Part shown: piece after piece, positions 9,568 through 20,893 of the stretch | Numbering within the stretch: the stretch's first letter is position 1 | How the letters are laid out: each line of letters opens with the position of its first letter | Origin: Streptomyces sp. ISL-96 | Lineage (GTDB): Bacteria; Actinomycetota; Actinomycetes; Streptomycetales; Streptomycetaceae | Length of the DNA stretch: 64,000 nt | Assembly: GCF_018614035.1 (NCBI RefSeq) | Contig: NZ_JAGGPA010000012.1 | Location: 62,001-126,000, forward strand | Direction of reading: 5' to 3' | Translations under genes and position numbers: made by a program | Notes under the pieces: model-generated | What the model was told of the DNA's origin: nothing | What the model saw: the letters and a program-made list of their open reading frames with translations, nothing else | Databases searched by the model: none

Positions 9568-9612
9568 GTTCCCCCACCCGCGCCCTCCCGAACCGGGGCG
9601 CCCCCCCAGGAC
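9568..9612. repeat. Streptomyces intergenic repeat, copy A
   Basis: The segment TTGTTCCCCCACCCGCGCCC followed by TCCCGAACCGGGGCG and a run of C/CCAGG closely matches the one at 61887-61930. It lies between uvrA and the Rieske gene, where no coding frame is credible. The two copies share the order: C-rich, ACCCGC(G)CC, TTCCCGAAC, (C/T)GGGGCG, CCCCAGG. Confidence 0.55.
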
Positions 9613-9695
9613 AGCCCGCGCGAGAGCCGCCGGACTCCGCCGGTATCGTCGGGGCTGTCGTACGTCCCTCACACCCCTTGATCAGTGGAGTTCGC

Positions 9696-10181
9696 ATGCC
9701 CGGCCAGTCAGCCCCCCGCCGTACCGTGCTGAAGGGCGCCGTCCTCGCCGGGGCTGCCGGACTGGGTGTGGCGGCCTGCTCCACCGAGTCGAAGCTCGGG
9801 CACGCCAAGCCGCTGCCGTCCACGCCCGTGAGCCTCGGGTCGGCGGACGAGGTCCCTGTCGGCGGCGCGAAGCTCTATCGCGAGCAGCGGATCATCGTCA
9901 GCTGCCCGGCCAAGGGCGAATTCAAGGCGTTCAGCGCGCAGTGCACGCACGCGGGCTGTGTCCTGGACAAGATCGAGAAGGACGAGGGCAACTGTCCGTG
10001 CCACGGCAGCCGTTTCGACGTCACCACGGGTGAGGTGCTCCAGGGCCCGGCGACCGTGCCGCTGCCCGCCATCCCGGTCAAGGTTGAGGGCGGCAAGCTC
10101 GTAGCGGGAGCGGGAGCGGGAGCGGACGCGGGTGCGACGGCGGGAGCGGACGCGGGTGCGACGGCCGGGCCGGGTGCCTGA
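9696..10181 (+). CDS. Tat-exported Rieske [2Fe-2S] lipoprotein
   Basis: The 161-residue protein begins at an ATG after GTGGAG. The N-terminus has a twin-arginine (RR at 8-9), a hydrophobic core and a lipobox-like LGVAAC with Cys28, so export by Tat and lipid anchoring are expected. The Rieske cluster ligands are Cys83/His85 (CTHAGC) and Cys100/His103 (CPCHGS), with Cys88 and Cys102 available for the usual disulfide. The Ala/Gly/Asp-rich C-terminus contains a near-perfect tandem repeat (GADAGAT twice). Its electron donor or acceptor is unknown. It sits between uvrA and uvrC but has no evident link to repair. Confidence 0.88.
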   Translation: MPGQSAPRRTVLKGAVLAGAAGLGVAACSTESKLGHAKPLPSTPVSLGSADEVPVGGAKLYREQRIIVSCPAKGEFKAFSAQCTHAGCVLDKIEKDEGNCPCHGSRFDVTTGEVLQGPATVPLPAIPVKVEGGKLVAGAGAGADAGATAGADAGATAGPGA

Positions 10182-10237
10182 CCCCGCACCGCCGCGCGGC
10201 ACCCGCACTGTCACTGCCCGCAAGTAGGGTGTCTGAC

Positions 10238-12298
10238 ATGGCCGACCCCTCCAGTTACCGCCCCAAGCCGGGGCAGATCCCCGACTCGCCGGGGGTCTAC
10301 AAATTCCGCGACGAGCACCGCCGGGTGATCTACGTCGGGAAGGCGAAGAGCCTGCGCCCGCGCCTGTCCTCGTACTTCCAGGACCTGGCCAATCTCCACC
10401 CGCGCACCCGCACCATGGTCACCACGGCGGCGTCCGTCGAGTGGACGGTCGTCTCCACCGAGGTCGAGGCTCTTCAGCTGGAGTACTCCTGGATCAAGGA
10501 GTTCGACCCCCGCTTCAACGTCAAGTACCGCGACGACAAGAGCTACCCGTCCCTCGCGGTGACCCTCAATGAGGAGTTCCCGAGGGTCCAGGTCATGCGC
10601 GGCCCCAAGAAGAAGGGCGTGCGCTACTTCGGTCCGTACGGGCACGCCTGGGCCATCCGCGAGACCGTCGACCTGATGCTCCGCGTCTTTCCCGTACGCA
10701 CCTGCTCGGCCGGTGTCTTCAAGAACGCCGCCAGGACCGGCCGCCCCTGCCTCCTCGGCTACATCGGCAAGTGCTCCGCGCCCTGTGTGGGCCGCGTCAC
10801 CCCCGAGGAGCACCGCGAACTGGCCGAGGAGTTCTGCGACTTCATGGCCGGCCGCACCGGCCAGTACCTCAAGCGCATCGAGCAGCAGATGCACGAGGCC
10901 GCCGAGGACATGGAGTACGAGAAGGCCGCCCGCCTGCGCGACGACATAGGGGCGCTGCGCCGCGCCCTGGAGAAGAACACGGTGGTGTTCAACGACGCCA
11001 CCGACGCCGACCTGATCGCCGTCGCAGAGGACGAACTGGAAGCCGCCGTCCAGATCTTCCACGTACGCGGCGGACGCGTGCGCGGCCAGCGCGGCTGGGT
11101 CACCGACAAGGTCGAGGCCGTCGACACGGCCGGCCTCGTCGAGCACGCCCTCCAGCAGCTGTACGGCGAGGAGCAGGGCGACGCGGTGCCCAAGGAGGTC
11201 CTCGTACCGGCCATGCCCGAGGACGCCCCCGCGGTCGCCCAGTGGCTCGCCGAGCGGCGCGGCTCCAACGTGTCGCTGCGCATCCCCCAGCGCGGCGACA
11301 AGAAGGACCTCATGGCGACGGTCCAGCGCAACGCCCAGCAGGCCCTCGTCCTGCACAAGACCAAGCGCGCTTCCGACCTGACCACCCGCTCCCGTGCCCT
11401 GGAGGAGATCTCCCGGGCGCTCGGCCTGGACTCCGCCCCGCTGCGCATCGAGTGCTTCGACATCTCCCACCTCCAGGGCGAGGACGTGGTGGCCTCCATG
11501 GTCGTCTTCGAGGACGGCCTGCCGCGCAAGAGCGAGTACCGCCGCTTCCAGATCAAGACCTTCGAGGGCCAGGACGACGTCCGGTCCATGCACGAGGTGC
11601 TCACCCGCCGCTTCAGGCGCTATCTCCAGGAGAAGGAGAAGACGGGGGAGTGGATCGAGGCCAACGGGGCCACGGAGGTACCCGCCGAGCCGGAGCCCGA
11701 CGTGGAGGAAGACGGCAGGCCCAAGCGGTTCGCGTACCCGCCGCAGCTCGTCGTCGTCGACGGCGGCCAGCCCCAGGTGGCGGCTGCCCAGCGCGCCCTC
11801 GACGAGCTCGGCATCGACGACGTCGCCGTCTGCGGCCTGGCCAAGCGCCTCGAAGAGGTCTGGGTGCCGGGCGAGGACGACCCGGTCGTCCTGCCCCGCA
11901 GCAGCGAGGGCCTCTACCTCCTCCAGCGGGTCCGTGACACGGCGCACGACTTCGCCATCCGCTACCAGCGCACCAAGCGCGCCAAGCGCTTCAAGGCGGG
12001 CCCGCTCGACGAGGTTCCCGGCCTCGGCGAGACGCGCAAGCACGCCCTGGTCAAGCACTTCGGTTCGGTGAAGAAGCTCCGGTCCGCCACAATCGACCAG
12101 ATCTGCGAGGTCCCGGGGATAGGCCGCAAGACGGCCGAGACCGTCGCCGCGTTCCTCGCGCAGGCGGCACCGGCCGCACCCGCCGTGAACACGGCGACAG
12201 GAGAGATCATTGAGTACGACGAGGACACTGAGGAAGCCGCGGACAGTGTGGAAGCACCGCCCGCAGCCTCCCCGTCGGATCGGGGGCAGCAGGAATGA
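10238..12298 (+). CDS. uvrC: UvrABC system protein C (excinuclease nuclease subunit)
   Basis: The 686-residue nuclease incises on both sides of a lesion in nucleotide excision repair. It has the GIY-YIG domain at residues 10-95 (SPGVYKF and VIYVGKAK) and a UVR motif around 205-240. The RNase H-like endonuclease domain carries [11 protein letters not shown] near 410, and a C-terminal helix-hairpin-helix pair carries VPGLGETRK and [13 protein letters not shown] at 10238 is chosen because AGGG at 10226-10229 is well spaced for it; GTG at 10229 is the alternative. Its stop overlaps the rapZ start by four bases (ATGA), so the uvrC-rapZ-cuvA-whiA genes are translationally coupled. Confidence 0.96.
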   Translation: MADPSSYRPKPGQIPDSPGVYKFRDEHRRVIYVGKAKSLRPRLSSYFQDLANLHPRTRTMVTTAASVEWTVVSTEVEALQLEYSWIKEFDPRFNVKYRDDKSYPSLAVTLNEEFPRVQVMRGPKKKGVRYFGPYGHAWAIRETVDLMLRVFPVRTCSAGVFKNAARTGRPCLLGYIGKCSAPCVGRVTPEEHRELAEEFCDFMAGRTGQYLKRIEQQMHEAAEDMEYEKAARLRDDIGALRRALEKNTVVFNDATDADLIAVAEDELEAAVQIFHVRGGRVRGQRGWVTDKVEAVDTAGLVEHALQQLYGEEQGDAVPKEVLVPAMPEDAPAVAQWLAERRGSNVSLRIPQRGDKKDLMATVQRNAQQALVLHKTKRASDLTTRSRALEEISRALGLDSAPLRIECFDISHLQGEDVVASMVVFEDGLPRKSEYRRFQIKTFEGQDDVRSMHEVLTRRFRRYLQEKEKTGEWIEANGATEVPAEPEPDVEEDGRPKRFAYPPQLVVVDGGQPQVAAAQRALDELGIDDVAVCGLAKRLEEVWVPGEDDPVVLPRSSEGLYLLQRVRDTAHDFAIRYQRTKRAKRFKAGPLDEVPGLGETRKHALVKHFGSVKKLRSATIDQICEVPGIGRKTAETVAAFLAQAAPAAPAVNTATGEIIEYDEDTEEAADSVEAPPAASPSDRGQQE

Positions 12299-13266
12299 CT
12301 GAGCACGACGGAGACGGAGCACACGTGAGTACGGGCGCGGCCGGAGAGACCGGCGAGACCGGTCAGAACGGTCAGAACGGCCACAACGGTGAGGCGGCCG
12401 AGCAGGCCATCCCCGAACTGGTGATCATCTCGGGCATGTCGGGAGCGGGCCGCAGCACCGCCGCGAAGTGTCTCGAAGACCTCGGCTGGTTCGTCGTCGA
12501 CAACCTGCCGCCCGCGCTGATCCCCACCATGGTGGAGCTCGGCGCCCGCTCGCAGGGCAATGTCGCCCGTATCGCCGTCGTCGTGGACGTCCGCGGCCGG
12601 CGCTTCTTCGACAACCTCCGGGAGTCCCTTGCCGACCTGGACGCCAAGGAGGTCACCCGGCGGATCGTCTTCCTGGAGTCCTCCGACGACGCCCTGGTAC
12701 GCCGTTTCGAGTCCGTACGCCGTCCCCACCCGCTCCAGGGCGACGGCCGGATCACCGACGGCATCGCGGCCGAGCGCGACCTGCTGCGCGAGCTGCGCGG
12801 CGACGCCGATCTGGTCATCGACACCTCCAGCCTCAACGTCCACGAGCTGCGCGCCAAGATGGACGCCCAGTTCGCGGGCGACGACGAGCCGCAGCTGCGC
12901 GCCACGGTCATGTCGTTCGGCTACAAGTACGGCCTGCCGGTCGACGCCGACCTCGTCGTCGACTGCCGCTTCCTGCCCAACCCGCACTGGGTCCCGGAGC
13001 TGCGCCCCTTCACCGGCCTCAACGAAGAGGTCTCCGGCTACGTCTTCAACCAGCCGGGCGCCAAGGAGTTCCTCGACCAGTACACCGAGCTGCTCCAGCT
13101 CATCGCGGCCGGCTACCGCCGCGAGGGCAAGCGCTACGTGACCATCGCCGTCGGCTGTACGGGCGGCAAGCACCGCAGCGTAGCCATGTCGGAGAAGCTG
13201 GCCGCCCGGCTGTCCTCCGAAGGCGTGGAGACCGTCCTCGTCCACCGGGACATGGGGCGCGAGTGA
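12295..13266 (+). CDS. rapZ: RapZ-family nucleotide-binding protein
   Basis: The 323-residue protein is the actinobacterial YvcJ/RapZ homologue. The P-loop GMSGAGRST is at residues 47-55, and FVVDNLPP follows it. The C-terminal half has the RapZ-characteristic [11 protein letters not shown] motif, which in enterobacterial RapZ is part of the small-RNA and metabolite-sensing domain. The Walker A lysine is replaced by arginine. The N-terminus adds about 38 residues rich in Gly/Asn/Thr/Glu with short repeats ([13 protein letters not shown]). It overlaps uvrC and cuvA by four bases each. In Gram-positives the yvcJ-yvcK-whiA order is highly conserved; the RNA-adapter role itself is not established for this group. 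Confidence 0.92.
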   Translation: MTEHDGDGAHVSTGAAGETGETGQNGQNGHNGEAAEQAIPELVIISGMSGAGRSTAAKCLEDLGWFVVDNLPPALIPTMVELGARSQGNVARIAVVVDVRGRRFFDNLRESLADLDAKEVTRRIVFLESSDDALVRRFESVRRPHPLQGDGRITDGIAAERDLLRELRGDADLVIDTSSLNVHELRAKMDAQFAGDDEPQLRATVMSFGYKYGLPVDADLVVDCRFLPNPHWVPELRPFTGLNEEVSGYVFNQPGAKEFLDQYTELLQLIAAGYRREGKRYVTIAVGCTGGKHRSVAMSEKLAARLSSEGVETVLVHRDMGRE

Positions 13267-14297
13267 CCGGACGGAACCTCCGCCTGCGGCGGCTGCGCGG
13301 CAATGACGCCGCGCGGCCGCAGCGCAAGCGCGGCGCCCAGCCCAAGGTCGTCGCCCTCGGCGGCGGCATGGGACTGTCCGCGTCGCTCACGGCGCTGCGG
13401 CGCATCACCGGTGACCTGACCGCCGTGGTCACCGTCGCCGACGACGGCGGCTCCAGCGGCCGGCTGCGCGACGAGCTCGGCGTACTGCCGCCCGGTGACC
13501 TGCGCAAGGCGCTCGCCGCGCTGTGCGGGGACGACGACTGGGGCCAGACCTGGTCGCGCGTCATCCAGCACCGCTTCTCCAGCCGAGGCGACCTGCACGA
13601 CCACGCCGTCGGCAATCTGCTGATCGTCGCCCTGTGGGAGCAGCTCGGCGACCACGTCCAGGCCCTCGACCTGGTCGGCAAGCTGCTCGGCGCGCACGGC
13701 CGGGTGCTGCCCATGTCCGCCGTGCCGCTGGAACTACAGGCGCTTGTACGGGGGCACGATCCCCGGCGGCCGGACGACGTGGACACGGTGCGCGGCCAGG
13801 CCACTGTGGCGCTCACCCCCGGCGAGGTGCAGTCCGTACACCTCGTGCCGCAGGGACCCCCGGCCGTTCCCGAGGCCGTCGCCGCCGTGCTCGACGCGGA
13901 CTGGGTGGTGCTCGGTCCCGGCTCCTGGTTCTCGTCCGTGATTCCGCACCTTCTGGTGCCCGGGCTGCTCGACGCGCTCGTCGAGACGAAGGCGCGCCGG
14001 GTCCTGTCGCTCAACCTCGCGCCGCAACCCGGTGAAACAGATGGGTTCTCTCCGCAGCGTCATTTGGAGGTTTTGGGACGACACGCCCCTAAACTCGCCC
14101 TGGACGTGGTGTTGGCCGACGAGGCTGCCGTGCCCGACCGCGAGTCTCTCGCCGATGCCGCCATGCGGTTCGGCGCGGCGGTCGAGCTGGCGCCGGTCGC
14201 CGCGCCCAACGGCTCACCGAAGCACGACCCGGAGCTGTTGGCCGCCGCGTACGACCGTATTTTTCGGATGCATGGAAGGATCGGCCCATGGCGATGA
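13263..14297 (+). CDS. cuvA: YvcK/CuvA family UDP-sugar-binding regulator
   Basis: The 344-residue protein starts at GTG 13263, overlapping the rapZ stop by four bases (GTGA). It has the YvcK glycine-rich nucleotide-sugar site ([11 protein letters not shown] followed by [16 protein letters not shown]) and the conserved [16 protein letters not shown] motif. Relatives (YvcK of Bacillus, CuvA of mycobacteria) bind UDP-GlcNAc or related sugars and affect cell shape, wall synthesis and growth on gluconeogenic carbon. The first 30 residues are basic and unusual for the family. whiA begins ten bases before its stop. Confidence 0.92.
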   Translation: MTGRNLRLRRLRGNDAARPQRKRGAQPKVVALGGGMGLSASLTALRRITGDLTAVVTVADDGGSSGRLRDELGVLPPGDLRKALAALCGDDDWGQTWSRVIQHRFSSRGDLHDHAVGNLLIVALWEQLGDHVQALDLVGKLLGAHGRVLPMSAVPLELQALVRGHDPRRPDDVDTVRGQATVALTPGEVQSVHLVPQGPPAVPEAVAAVLDADWVVLGPGSWFSSVIPHLLVPGLLDALVETKARRVLSLNLAPQPGETDGFSPQRHLEVLGRHAPKLALDVVLADEAAVPDRESLADAAMRFGAAVELAPVAAPNGSPKHDPELLAAAYDRIFRMHGRIGPWR

Positions 14298-15277
14298 CGG
14301 CAGCGGTGAAGGACGAAATCTCCCGGCTCCCCGTCACCCGGACCTGCTGCAGGAAGGCGGAGGTCTCGGCGATTCTTCGGTTCGCGGGCGGGCTGCACCT
14401 GGTGAGCGGCCGGATCGTGATCGAGGCGGAACTGGACGTGAGCTTCGCGGCCCGCAGGCTCAAGAAGGACATCCTGGAGATTTTCGGTCACCACTCCGAG
14501 CTGGTGGTGATGGCGCCGAGCGGGCTGCGACGCGGCTCCCGTTACCTCGTACGGGTGGTGGCGGGCGGCGACCAGCTGGCGCGCCAGACCGGGCTGGTCG
14601 ACGGCCGGGGCCGGCCCATCCGCGGCCTGCCCCCGCAGGTCGTCTCCGGCGCCACGTGTGACGCCGAGGCCGCCTGGCGCGGCGCGTTCCTCGCCCACGG
14701 TTCGCTCACCGAGCCGGGCCGCTCGTCCTCGCTGGAGGTCACCTGCCCGGGCCCCGAGGCCGCCCTCGCCCTCGTCGGCGCCGCCCGCCGGCTCTCCATC
14801 GGCGCCAAGGCGCGCGAGGTGCGCGGCGTGGACCGGGTCGTCGTACGGGACGGAGACGCGATCGGCGCCCTGCTGACCCGCCTCGGCGCGCACGAGTCCG
14901 TGCTGGCCTGGGAGGAGCGGCGGATGCGCCGCGAGGTCCGCGCCACCGCCAACCGCCTGGCCAACTTCGACGACGCCAACCTGCGCCGCTCGGCGCGGGC
15001 CGCCGTCGCCGCGGGGGCCCGGGTGGGGCGTGCGCTGGAGATCCTCGGTGAGGAGGTGCCCGAGCACCTCGCCGCCGCCGGCCGGCTGCGCATGGACCAC
15101 AAGCAGGCCTCCCTGGAGGAGCTCGGCGCGCTGGCCGACCCGCCGCTGACGAAGGACGCGGTCGCCGGCCGTATCCGCCGTCTGCTGGCCATGGCGGACA
15201 AGCGGGCCCAGGACCTGGGCATCCCGGGTACGGAGTCCACGATCACCGAGGAAATGGCCGATGGTCTGGTTGGCTGA
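14288..15277 (+). CDS. whiA: Sporulation transcription factor WhiA
   Basis: The 329-residue protein matches WhiA in full length. The N-terminal homing-endonuclease-like fold begins [17 protein letters not shown], and the C-terminal helix-turn-helix contains [21 protein letters not shown] near residues 275-300. In Streptomyces WhiA acts with WhiB to switch aerial hyphae to sporulation septation, activating ftsZ and ftsK among others. The start overlaps cuvA by ten bases. In S. coelicolor whiA also has a developmentally regulated internal promoter; I did not identify one in the cuvA coding sequence. A GC-rich hairpin follows the stop. Confidence 0.96.
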   Translation: MAMTAAVKDEISRLPVTRTCCRKAEVSAILRFAGGLHLVSGRIVIEAELDVSFAARRLKKDILEIFGHHSELVVMAPSGLRRGSRYLVRVVAGGDQLARQTGLVDGRGRPIRGLPPQVVSGATCDAEAAWRGAFLAHGSLTEPGRSSSLEVTCPGPEAALALVGAARRLSIGAKAREVRGVDRVVVRDGDAIGALLTRLGAHESVLAWEERRMRREVRATANRLANFDDANLRRSARAAVAAGARVGRALEILGEEVPEHLAAAGRLRMDHKQASLEELGALADPPLTKDAVAGRIRRLLAMADKRAQDLGIPGTESTITEEMADGLVG

Positions 15278-15300
15278 CGCCATCTCCTCGGCACGGCTCG

Positions 15301-15337
15301 CCGCCGCCGGTGTCCCCCTCGGGGGCGCCGGCGGCGG
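15301..15337 (+). terminator. Hairpin terminator after whiA
   Basis: CCGCCGCCGG at 15301-15310 pairs with CCGGCGGCGG at 15328-15337, with an inner CCCCC/GGGGG pairing and a short TTT after the stem. It ends the uvrC-rapZ-cuvA-whiA run. Confidence 0.75.
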
Positions 15338-15359
15338 TTTGCGTACACCGCAGGCGCTA

Positions 15360-15383
15360 TTGACATGACCATGAACTGTCATG
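15360..15383 (+). promoter_or_regulatory. TTGACA element with inverted repeat upstream of carboxypeptidase
   Basis: A consensus -35-like TTGACA (15360-15365) overlaps an inverted repeat, CATGAC (15364-15369) and GTCATG (15378-15383) with an 8-base spacer. It lies 49 bases before the carboxypeptidase start. No convincing -10 is seen at 17 bases. It could be an operator or part of the promoter of this secreted-protein gene. Confidence 0.4.
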
Positions 15384-15431
15384 AGCCTGACGTCAGTTCG
15401 CTTATGTGGCAGACAACAGCAAGGGGGGCTC

Positions 15432-18395
15432 ATGAGACGCAGAGCGAGATCGATCCTCGCAGCGTGCACATTGCTGCTCGGCGGCGTGGCGGTGGCACCG
15501 GTGGCCCAGGCCGAAGGGGCGGGCGCCAGTGGCGCGGCCGACGCGGGCGCCGACGCCGTCAAGGTGTTCAACGCGGACGTCACCAAGGAGCAGGTGCCCC
15601 TGCTCCTGGCGGCCGGCCAGGACGCGCACGAGATGGGCGAGCGCGCACCGGAGAAGGGCACGGCGCGCGTCGAGCTCTTCCTCACCGACGCCCAGGCCGA
15701 GGACCTGGCCGCCAAGGGCGTCAGGAACCTCACGGAGCGCAAGGTCTCGGCGAAGACCGAGTCCCGCCTCGCCGCCGCCGGGGACGGCGTCTACCGCCCG
15801 TACAGCGGCAAGGGCAATCTCCAGGAGGAGATCGTCAAGACGGGCCAGGCGCACCCGGACCTCACCAAGGTCGTCTCCATCGGCAAGACCGTCCAGGGCA
15901 AGGACATCCTCGCCCTCAAGCTCACCAAGGGCGCGAAGAAGACCAAGGACGGTGCCAGGCCCTCGGTGCTGTACCTGTCCAACCAGCACGCCCGTGAGTG
16001 GATCACCCCGGAGATGACCCGGCGGCTGATGCACCACTACCTGGACCGGTACGGCAAGGACCGCCGCATCACGAAGATCGTGGACTCCACCGAGCTGTGG
16101 TTCGTGCTCTCCGCCAACCCCGACGGCTACGACTGGACCCACGACCCGGCGGGCAACCGCCTCTGGCGCAAGAACATGCGTGACATCGACGCCGACGGCA
16201 AGTACACCGCGAGCGACGGCGTCGACCTCAACCGTAACTTCGGCTACAAGTGGGGCTACGACAACGAGGGTTCCTCGCCGAACCCCGCCAGCTCCACCTA
16301 CCGTGGCGCGTCACCCATGTCCGAGCCCGAGACCCAGGCGCTCGACCGCTTCCAGAAGCGCATCGGCTTTGAGTACGGCATCAACTACCACTCCGCCGCC
16401 GAACTGATCCTCTACGGGGTCGGCTGGCAGGTCGCCACTCCGACGCCCGACGACGTGCTCTACAAAGCGCTCGCCGGAACGCCCGAAAAGCCCGCCGTCC
16501 CCGGTTACTACCCGCAGGTCTCCTCCGAGCTCTACACCACCAACGGTGAGGCCGACGGACACGCGGCCAACGTCAACGGCATCATGATGTTCACCCCGGA
16601 GATGACCACCTGCCAGACGGCGTCGAACATCGACCCGGGCGACCGGTGGAAGCCCGAGGACTGCCAGTCCGGATTCAACTTCCCCGACGACGAGAAGCTG
16701 ATCCAGGCGGAGTTCGCCAAGAACATCCCCTTCGCGCTCTCCGTCGCGGAGACCGCCGCGCACCCCGACCGGCCGTCCTCGTCCGTCGGCATGGAGGCCC
16801 CCGACTTCACCGTCGACCCCTTCACCACGTCGTACGCGCGGTGGGCCGACCAGGAAATCTCCGTAACCGCCCGTAAGTCGGTGCGCGACAAGGAGCTCAG
16901 GTACCGCGTCAACGGCGGCCGCGTCCACGACCAGGAGCTGCGCCCCTGGAAGGGCGGCGAGACCTTCGGCGGCGAGGACAACCTGCACTTCGACGAGTAC
17001 CGCGCCAAGGTCCAGGACGGCGACGTCGGCGACAAGGTCGAGGTCTGGTTCACCGGGCGCACCAAGTCCGGCAAACGCGTCTCCAGCGAGCACTTCACGT
17101 ACACCCTCGCCGACCGCCCCGCGGCGGACGTCCTGGTGACCGCCGAGGAAGGAGCCCCCGCGCAGCACCTCCGGACGTACACCGACACGCTCGCGACCAC
17201 CGGACACAAGGCCGCCGTGTGGGACGTCGCCACCCAGGGAGCACCGCACGCGCTCGGCGTGCTGTCCCACTTCCGTACGGTCGTGCACTACACCGGCGCC
17301 AAGGCACCCACCGGTCCCACCCAGCTCGCCCTGCGTGCCTTCCTCAACGAGGGCGGCAAGCTCCTGGAGGCCGGTGAACTCACGGGCGGCAACGCGGTGG
17401 TGGGCCGCGCCTCGACGAACGACTTCAGTCAGTACTACCTCGGTGCCTACGGACGGAGCAGCGCGCCGGGAGCCACCGCGTTCAGCGGTCTCGGCCCGAT
17501 GGCCGGTACGGACAGCCCGCTGGCCGGCGCGCCCGGCAACGCGCTGGACGCCCCGGGAGCGTACATCTCCACGTCCTCGGTGCTGCCGGCCGCGCAGTTC
17601 CCCCAGTTCGCCAGTGAGCAGGCGGGCCGCTACACCGGCGCCGTCAATCCGTACGCCCCGTACGCGGGCCGGGGCATGGCCGCCGCGACCCATGAGGACA
17701 ACGACTGGAAGCGGCTCACCAGGACCTTCGACCTCACCGCGGTGAGCGCAGCCGACAAGCCGGAGCTGCGCCTCGCCCTGAACTGGAACACCGAGGCCGG
17801 TTACGACCACGCCGTCCTGGAGGCCCGCACCGCCGGCGGCGAGGACTGGACGACGCTGCCCGAGGGAGGCGGCGCCACCTCCGCCACCGTCCCGGCGGAG
17901 TGCGAGCAGGGCTACCTGCTCAACGGTCACCCGTTCCTGAGGCACTACCTGACCCAGGAGTCCGACGCCTGCGAGGCCGCCGGCACCTCCGGCGCCTGGA
18001 ACAGCTTCACCGGGTCCTCCGGCGGCTGGAAGCAGGTCTCCTTCGACCTGAGCGCCTACGCGGGCAGGACGGTCGAGCTCTCGCTCAGCAGCATCACCGA
18101 CCCGGGTTCCGGCGGCCGCGGGGTCTTCGCGGACGACGCACGGCTCGTCGTGGGCGGCGCGGAAAAGGAGACGGAGGGCTTCGAGACGTCGCTCGGCACC
18201 TGGACGGCGACCGGCGCACCGGCGGGCAGCCCCGCCGTGGCGGGCGACTGGACCCGCACGGGCGAGCTCTTCGTCCCGTACGGCGCGATCACGACCGGCG
18301 ACACGGTGCTCCTCGGCTTCGGCCTGGAGCAGGTCCCCGACGCGGTAGAGCGGGCGGAGCTGCTCGGCAGGGTGCTCGGCGTACTGCACGACTGA
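15432..18395 (+). CDS. Secreted M14 zinc carboxypeptidase, multidomain
   Basis: The 987-residue product starts at an ATG preceded by AAGGGGGG. It has a Sec signal peptide (MRRRARSILA, then a hydrophobic stretch ending APVAQA). The M14 domain (about 125-460) shows the zinc motif QHAREW with His/Glu near 186/189, NPDGYDW, the substrate-binding VDLNRNFG, the third zinc His in NYHSAAE near 320 and the catalytic Glu in FTPEMT near 388. The C-terminal 500 residues hold beta-rich domains. One resembles the MAM-like domains of immune-inhibitor-A peptidases (FDLSAYAGRTVELSL, then GRGVFADDARLVV). Role: extracellular peptide degradation. It is flanked by terminators on both sides, so it is a single-gene unit. 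Confidence 0.92.
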   Translation: MRRRARSILAACTLLLGGVAVAPVAQAEGAGASGAADAGADAVKVFNADVTKEQVPLLLAAGQDAHEMGERAPEKGTARVELFLTDAQAEDLAAKGVRNLTERKVSAKTESRLAAAGDGVYRPYSGKGNLQEEIVKTGQAHPDLTKVVSIGKTVQGKDILALKLTKGAKKTKDGARPSVLYLSNQHAREWITPEMTRRLMHHYLDRYGKDRRITKIVDSTELWFVLSANPDGYDWTHDPAGNRLWRKNMRDIDADGKYTASDGVDLNRNFGYKWGYDNEGSSPNPASSTYRGASPMSEPETQALDRFQKRIGFEYGINYHSAAELILYGVGWQVATPTPDDVLYKALAGTPEKPAVPGYYPQVSSELYTTNGEADGHAANVNGIMMFTPEMTTCQTASNIDPGDRWKPEDCQSGFNFPDDEKLIQAEFAKNIPFALSVAETAAHPDRPSSSVGMEAPDFTVDPFTTSYARWADQEISVTARKSVRDKELRYRVNGGRVHDQELRPWKGGETFGGEDNLHFDEYRAKVQDGDVGDKVEVWFTGRTKSGKRVSSEHFTYTLADRPAADVLVTAEEGAPAQHLRTYTDTLATTGHKAAVWDVATQGAPHALGVLSHFRTVVHYTGAKAPTGPTQLALRAFLNEGGKLLEAGELTGGNAVVGRASTNDFSQYYLGAYGRSSAPGATAFSGLGPMAGTDSPLAGAPGNALDAPGAYISTSSVLPAAQFPQFASEQAGRYTGAVNPYAPYAGRGMAAATHEDNDWKRLTRTFDLTAVSAADKPELRLALNWNTEAGYDHAVLEARTAGGEDWTTLPEGGGATSATVPAECEQGYLLNGHPFLRHYLTQESDACEAAGTSGAWNSFTGSSGGWKQVSFDLSAYAGRTVELSLSSITDPGSGGRGVFADDARLVVGGAEKETEGFETSLGTWTATGAPAGSPAVAGDWTRTGELFVPYGAITTGDTVLLGFGLEQVPDAVERAELLGRVLGVLHD

Positions 18396-18400
18396 CGTGC

Positions 18401-19571
<1,171 letters not shown>

Positions 19572-19600
19572 TCCGTCCGGCAGGCACCTCGATGTGAGCA

Positions 19601-19640
19601 CAGGGCTCGGGCAGCGCAACGCGGCGCTGCCCGGGCCTTG
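19601..19640 (+). terminator. Intrinsic terminator or attenuator between gap and pgk
   Basis: A stem of about 17 bp (19601-19617 with 19624-19640, with two G:T wobbles) and a six-base loop is followed by a T-rich stretch containing GTTTTGT. This is an unusually complete intrinsic terminator for this genome. It sits between gap and pgk, so it would lower or uncouple pgk-tpiA expression from the gap promoter. Confidence 0.8.
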
Positions 19641-19675
19641 TCACGTGTTTTGTCTCCAAGGAGTCCAGTAAAAAG

Positions 19676-20887
19676 ATGAAGACGATCGACGAACTTCTCG
19701 CCGACGGGGTCGCGGGCAAGCGGGTATTCGTCCGCGCCGACCTCAACGTGCCGCTCGAAGGCACCACCATCACCGACGACGGCCGCATCCGCGCCGTCCA
19801 GCCGACGATCGAGAAGCTCGCCGCCGCGGGCGCCCGGGTCGTCGTCGCCTCGCACCTGGGCCGCCCCAAGGGCGCCCCGGACCCGGCCTTCTCGCTGGCG
19901 CCCGCCGCCGGGCGCCTCGGTGAACTCCTCAAGACCGAGGTCGCCTTCGCGAGCGACACGGTCGGCGAGTCCGCCAAGGCCGTCGTCGCGGGCCTGGCCG
20001 ACGGCGACGTCGCCGTCATCGAGAACCTCCGCTTCAACGCCGGCGAGACGTCGAAGGACGACGCCGAGCGCGGCGCCTTCGCGGACCAGCTGGCGGAGCT
20101 CGCCGATGTGTACGTGGGTGACGGCTTCGGCGCCGTACACCGCAAGCACGCTTCGGTCTTCGACCTCCCGGCCCGCCTGCCGCACGTGGCCGGCGGCCTC
20201 ATCGCCACCGAGGTCGGCGTCCTGAAGAAGCTCACCGAGGAAGTCGAGCGGCCGTACGTCGTGGTCCTCGGCGGCGCCAAGGTCTCCGACAAGCTCGGCG
20301 TGATCGACCACCTGCTGGAGAAGGCCGACCGCATCCTGGTCGGCGGCGGCATGGCGTACACCTTCCTCAAGGCCCAGGGCCACGAGGTCGGCATCTCGCT
20401 GCTCCAGGAGGACCAGATCCCGACGGTCCTGGAGTACCTGGAGCGCGCCAAGAAGAAGGGCGTGGAGTTCGTGCTCCCCGTCGACGTACTGGTCTCGCCG
20501 GAGTTCCCGGACCTCAAGACGAAGGCTCCGGCCAACCCGACGACGGTCGCCGCGGACGCCATTCCGGCAGACCAGGAGGGTCTGGACATCGGTCCCGAGA
20601 CCCGCAAGCTGTACGCATCGAAGCTCGCCGACGCGGCCACCGTCTTCTGGAACGGTCCGATGGGCGTCTTCGAGCACCCCGACTACGCCCAGGGCACCAA
20701 GGCGGTCGCCCAGGCCCTCGTCGACAGCCCCGCCTTCACGGTGGTCGGTGGTGGCGACTCCGCCGCCGCCGTCCGCATCCTGGGCTTCGACGAGAACGCA
20801 TTCGGCCACATCTCGACCGGTGGCGGCGCGAGCCTCGAATACCTCGAAGGCAAGACGCTTCCCGGCCTCGCCGCACTGGAGGACTGA
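19676..20887 (+). CDS. pgk: Phosphoglycerate kinase
   Basis: The 403-residue enzyme makes ATP from 1,3-bisphosphoglycerate in glycolysis. The substrate motif RADLNVPL is near residues 20-27, and the hinge GGAKVSDK near 200. The nucleotide-binding WNGPMGVFE and GGGDSAAAV occur in the C-terminal domain. The ATG at 19676 follows AAGGAG at 19659-19664. tpiA starts six bases after the stop, so the two are co-transcribed. Confidence 0.97.
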   Translation: MKTIDELLADGVAGKRVFVRADLNVPLEGTTITDDGRIRAVQPTIEKLAAAGARVVVASHLGRPKGAPDPAFSLAPAAGRLGELLKTEVAFASDTVGESAKAVVAGLADGDVAVIENLRFNAGETSKDDAERGAFADQLAELADVYVGDGFGAVHRKHASVFDLPARLPHVAGGLIATEVGVLKKLTEEVERPYVVVLGGAKVSDKLGVIDHLLEKADRILVGGGMAYTFLKAQGHEVGISLLQEDQIPTVLEYLERAKKKGVEFVLPVDVLVSPEFPDLKTKAPANPTTVAADAIPADQEGLDIGPETRKLYASKLADAATVFWNGPMGVFEHPDYAQGTKAVAQALVDSPAFTVVGGGDSAAAVRILGFDENAFGHISTGGGASLEYLEGKTLPGLAALED

Positions 20888-20893
20888 CCCTTA

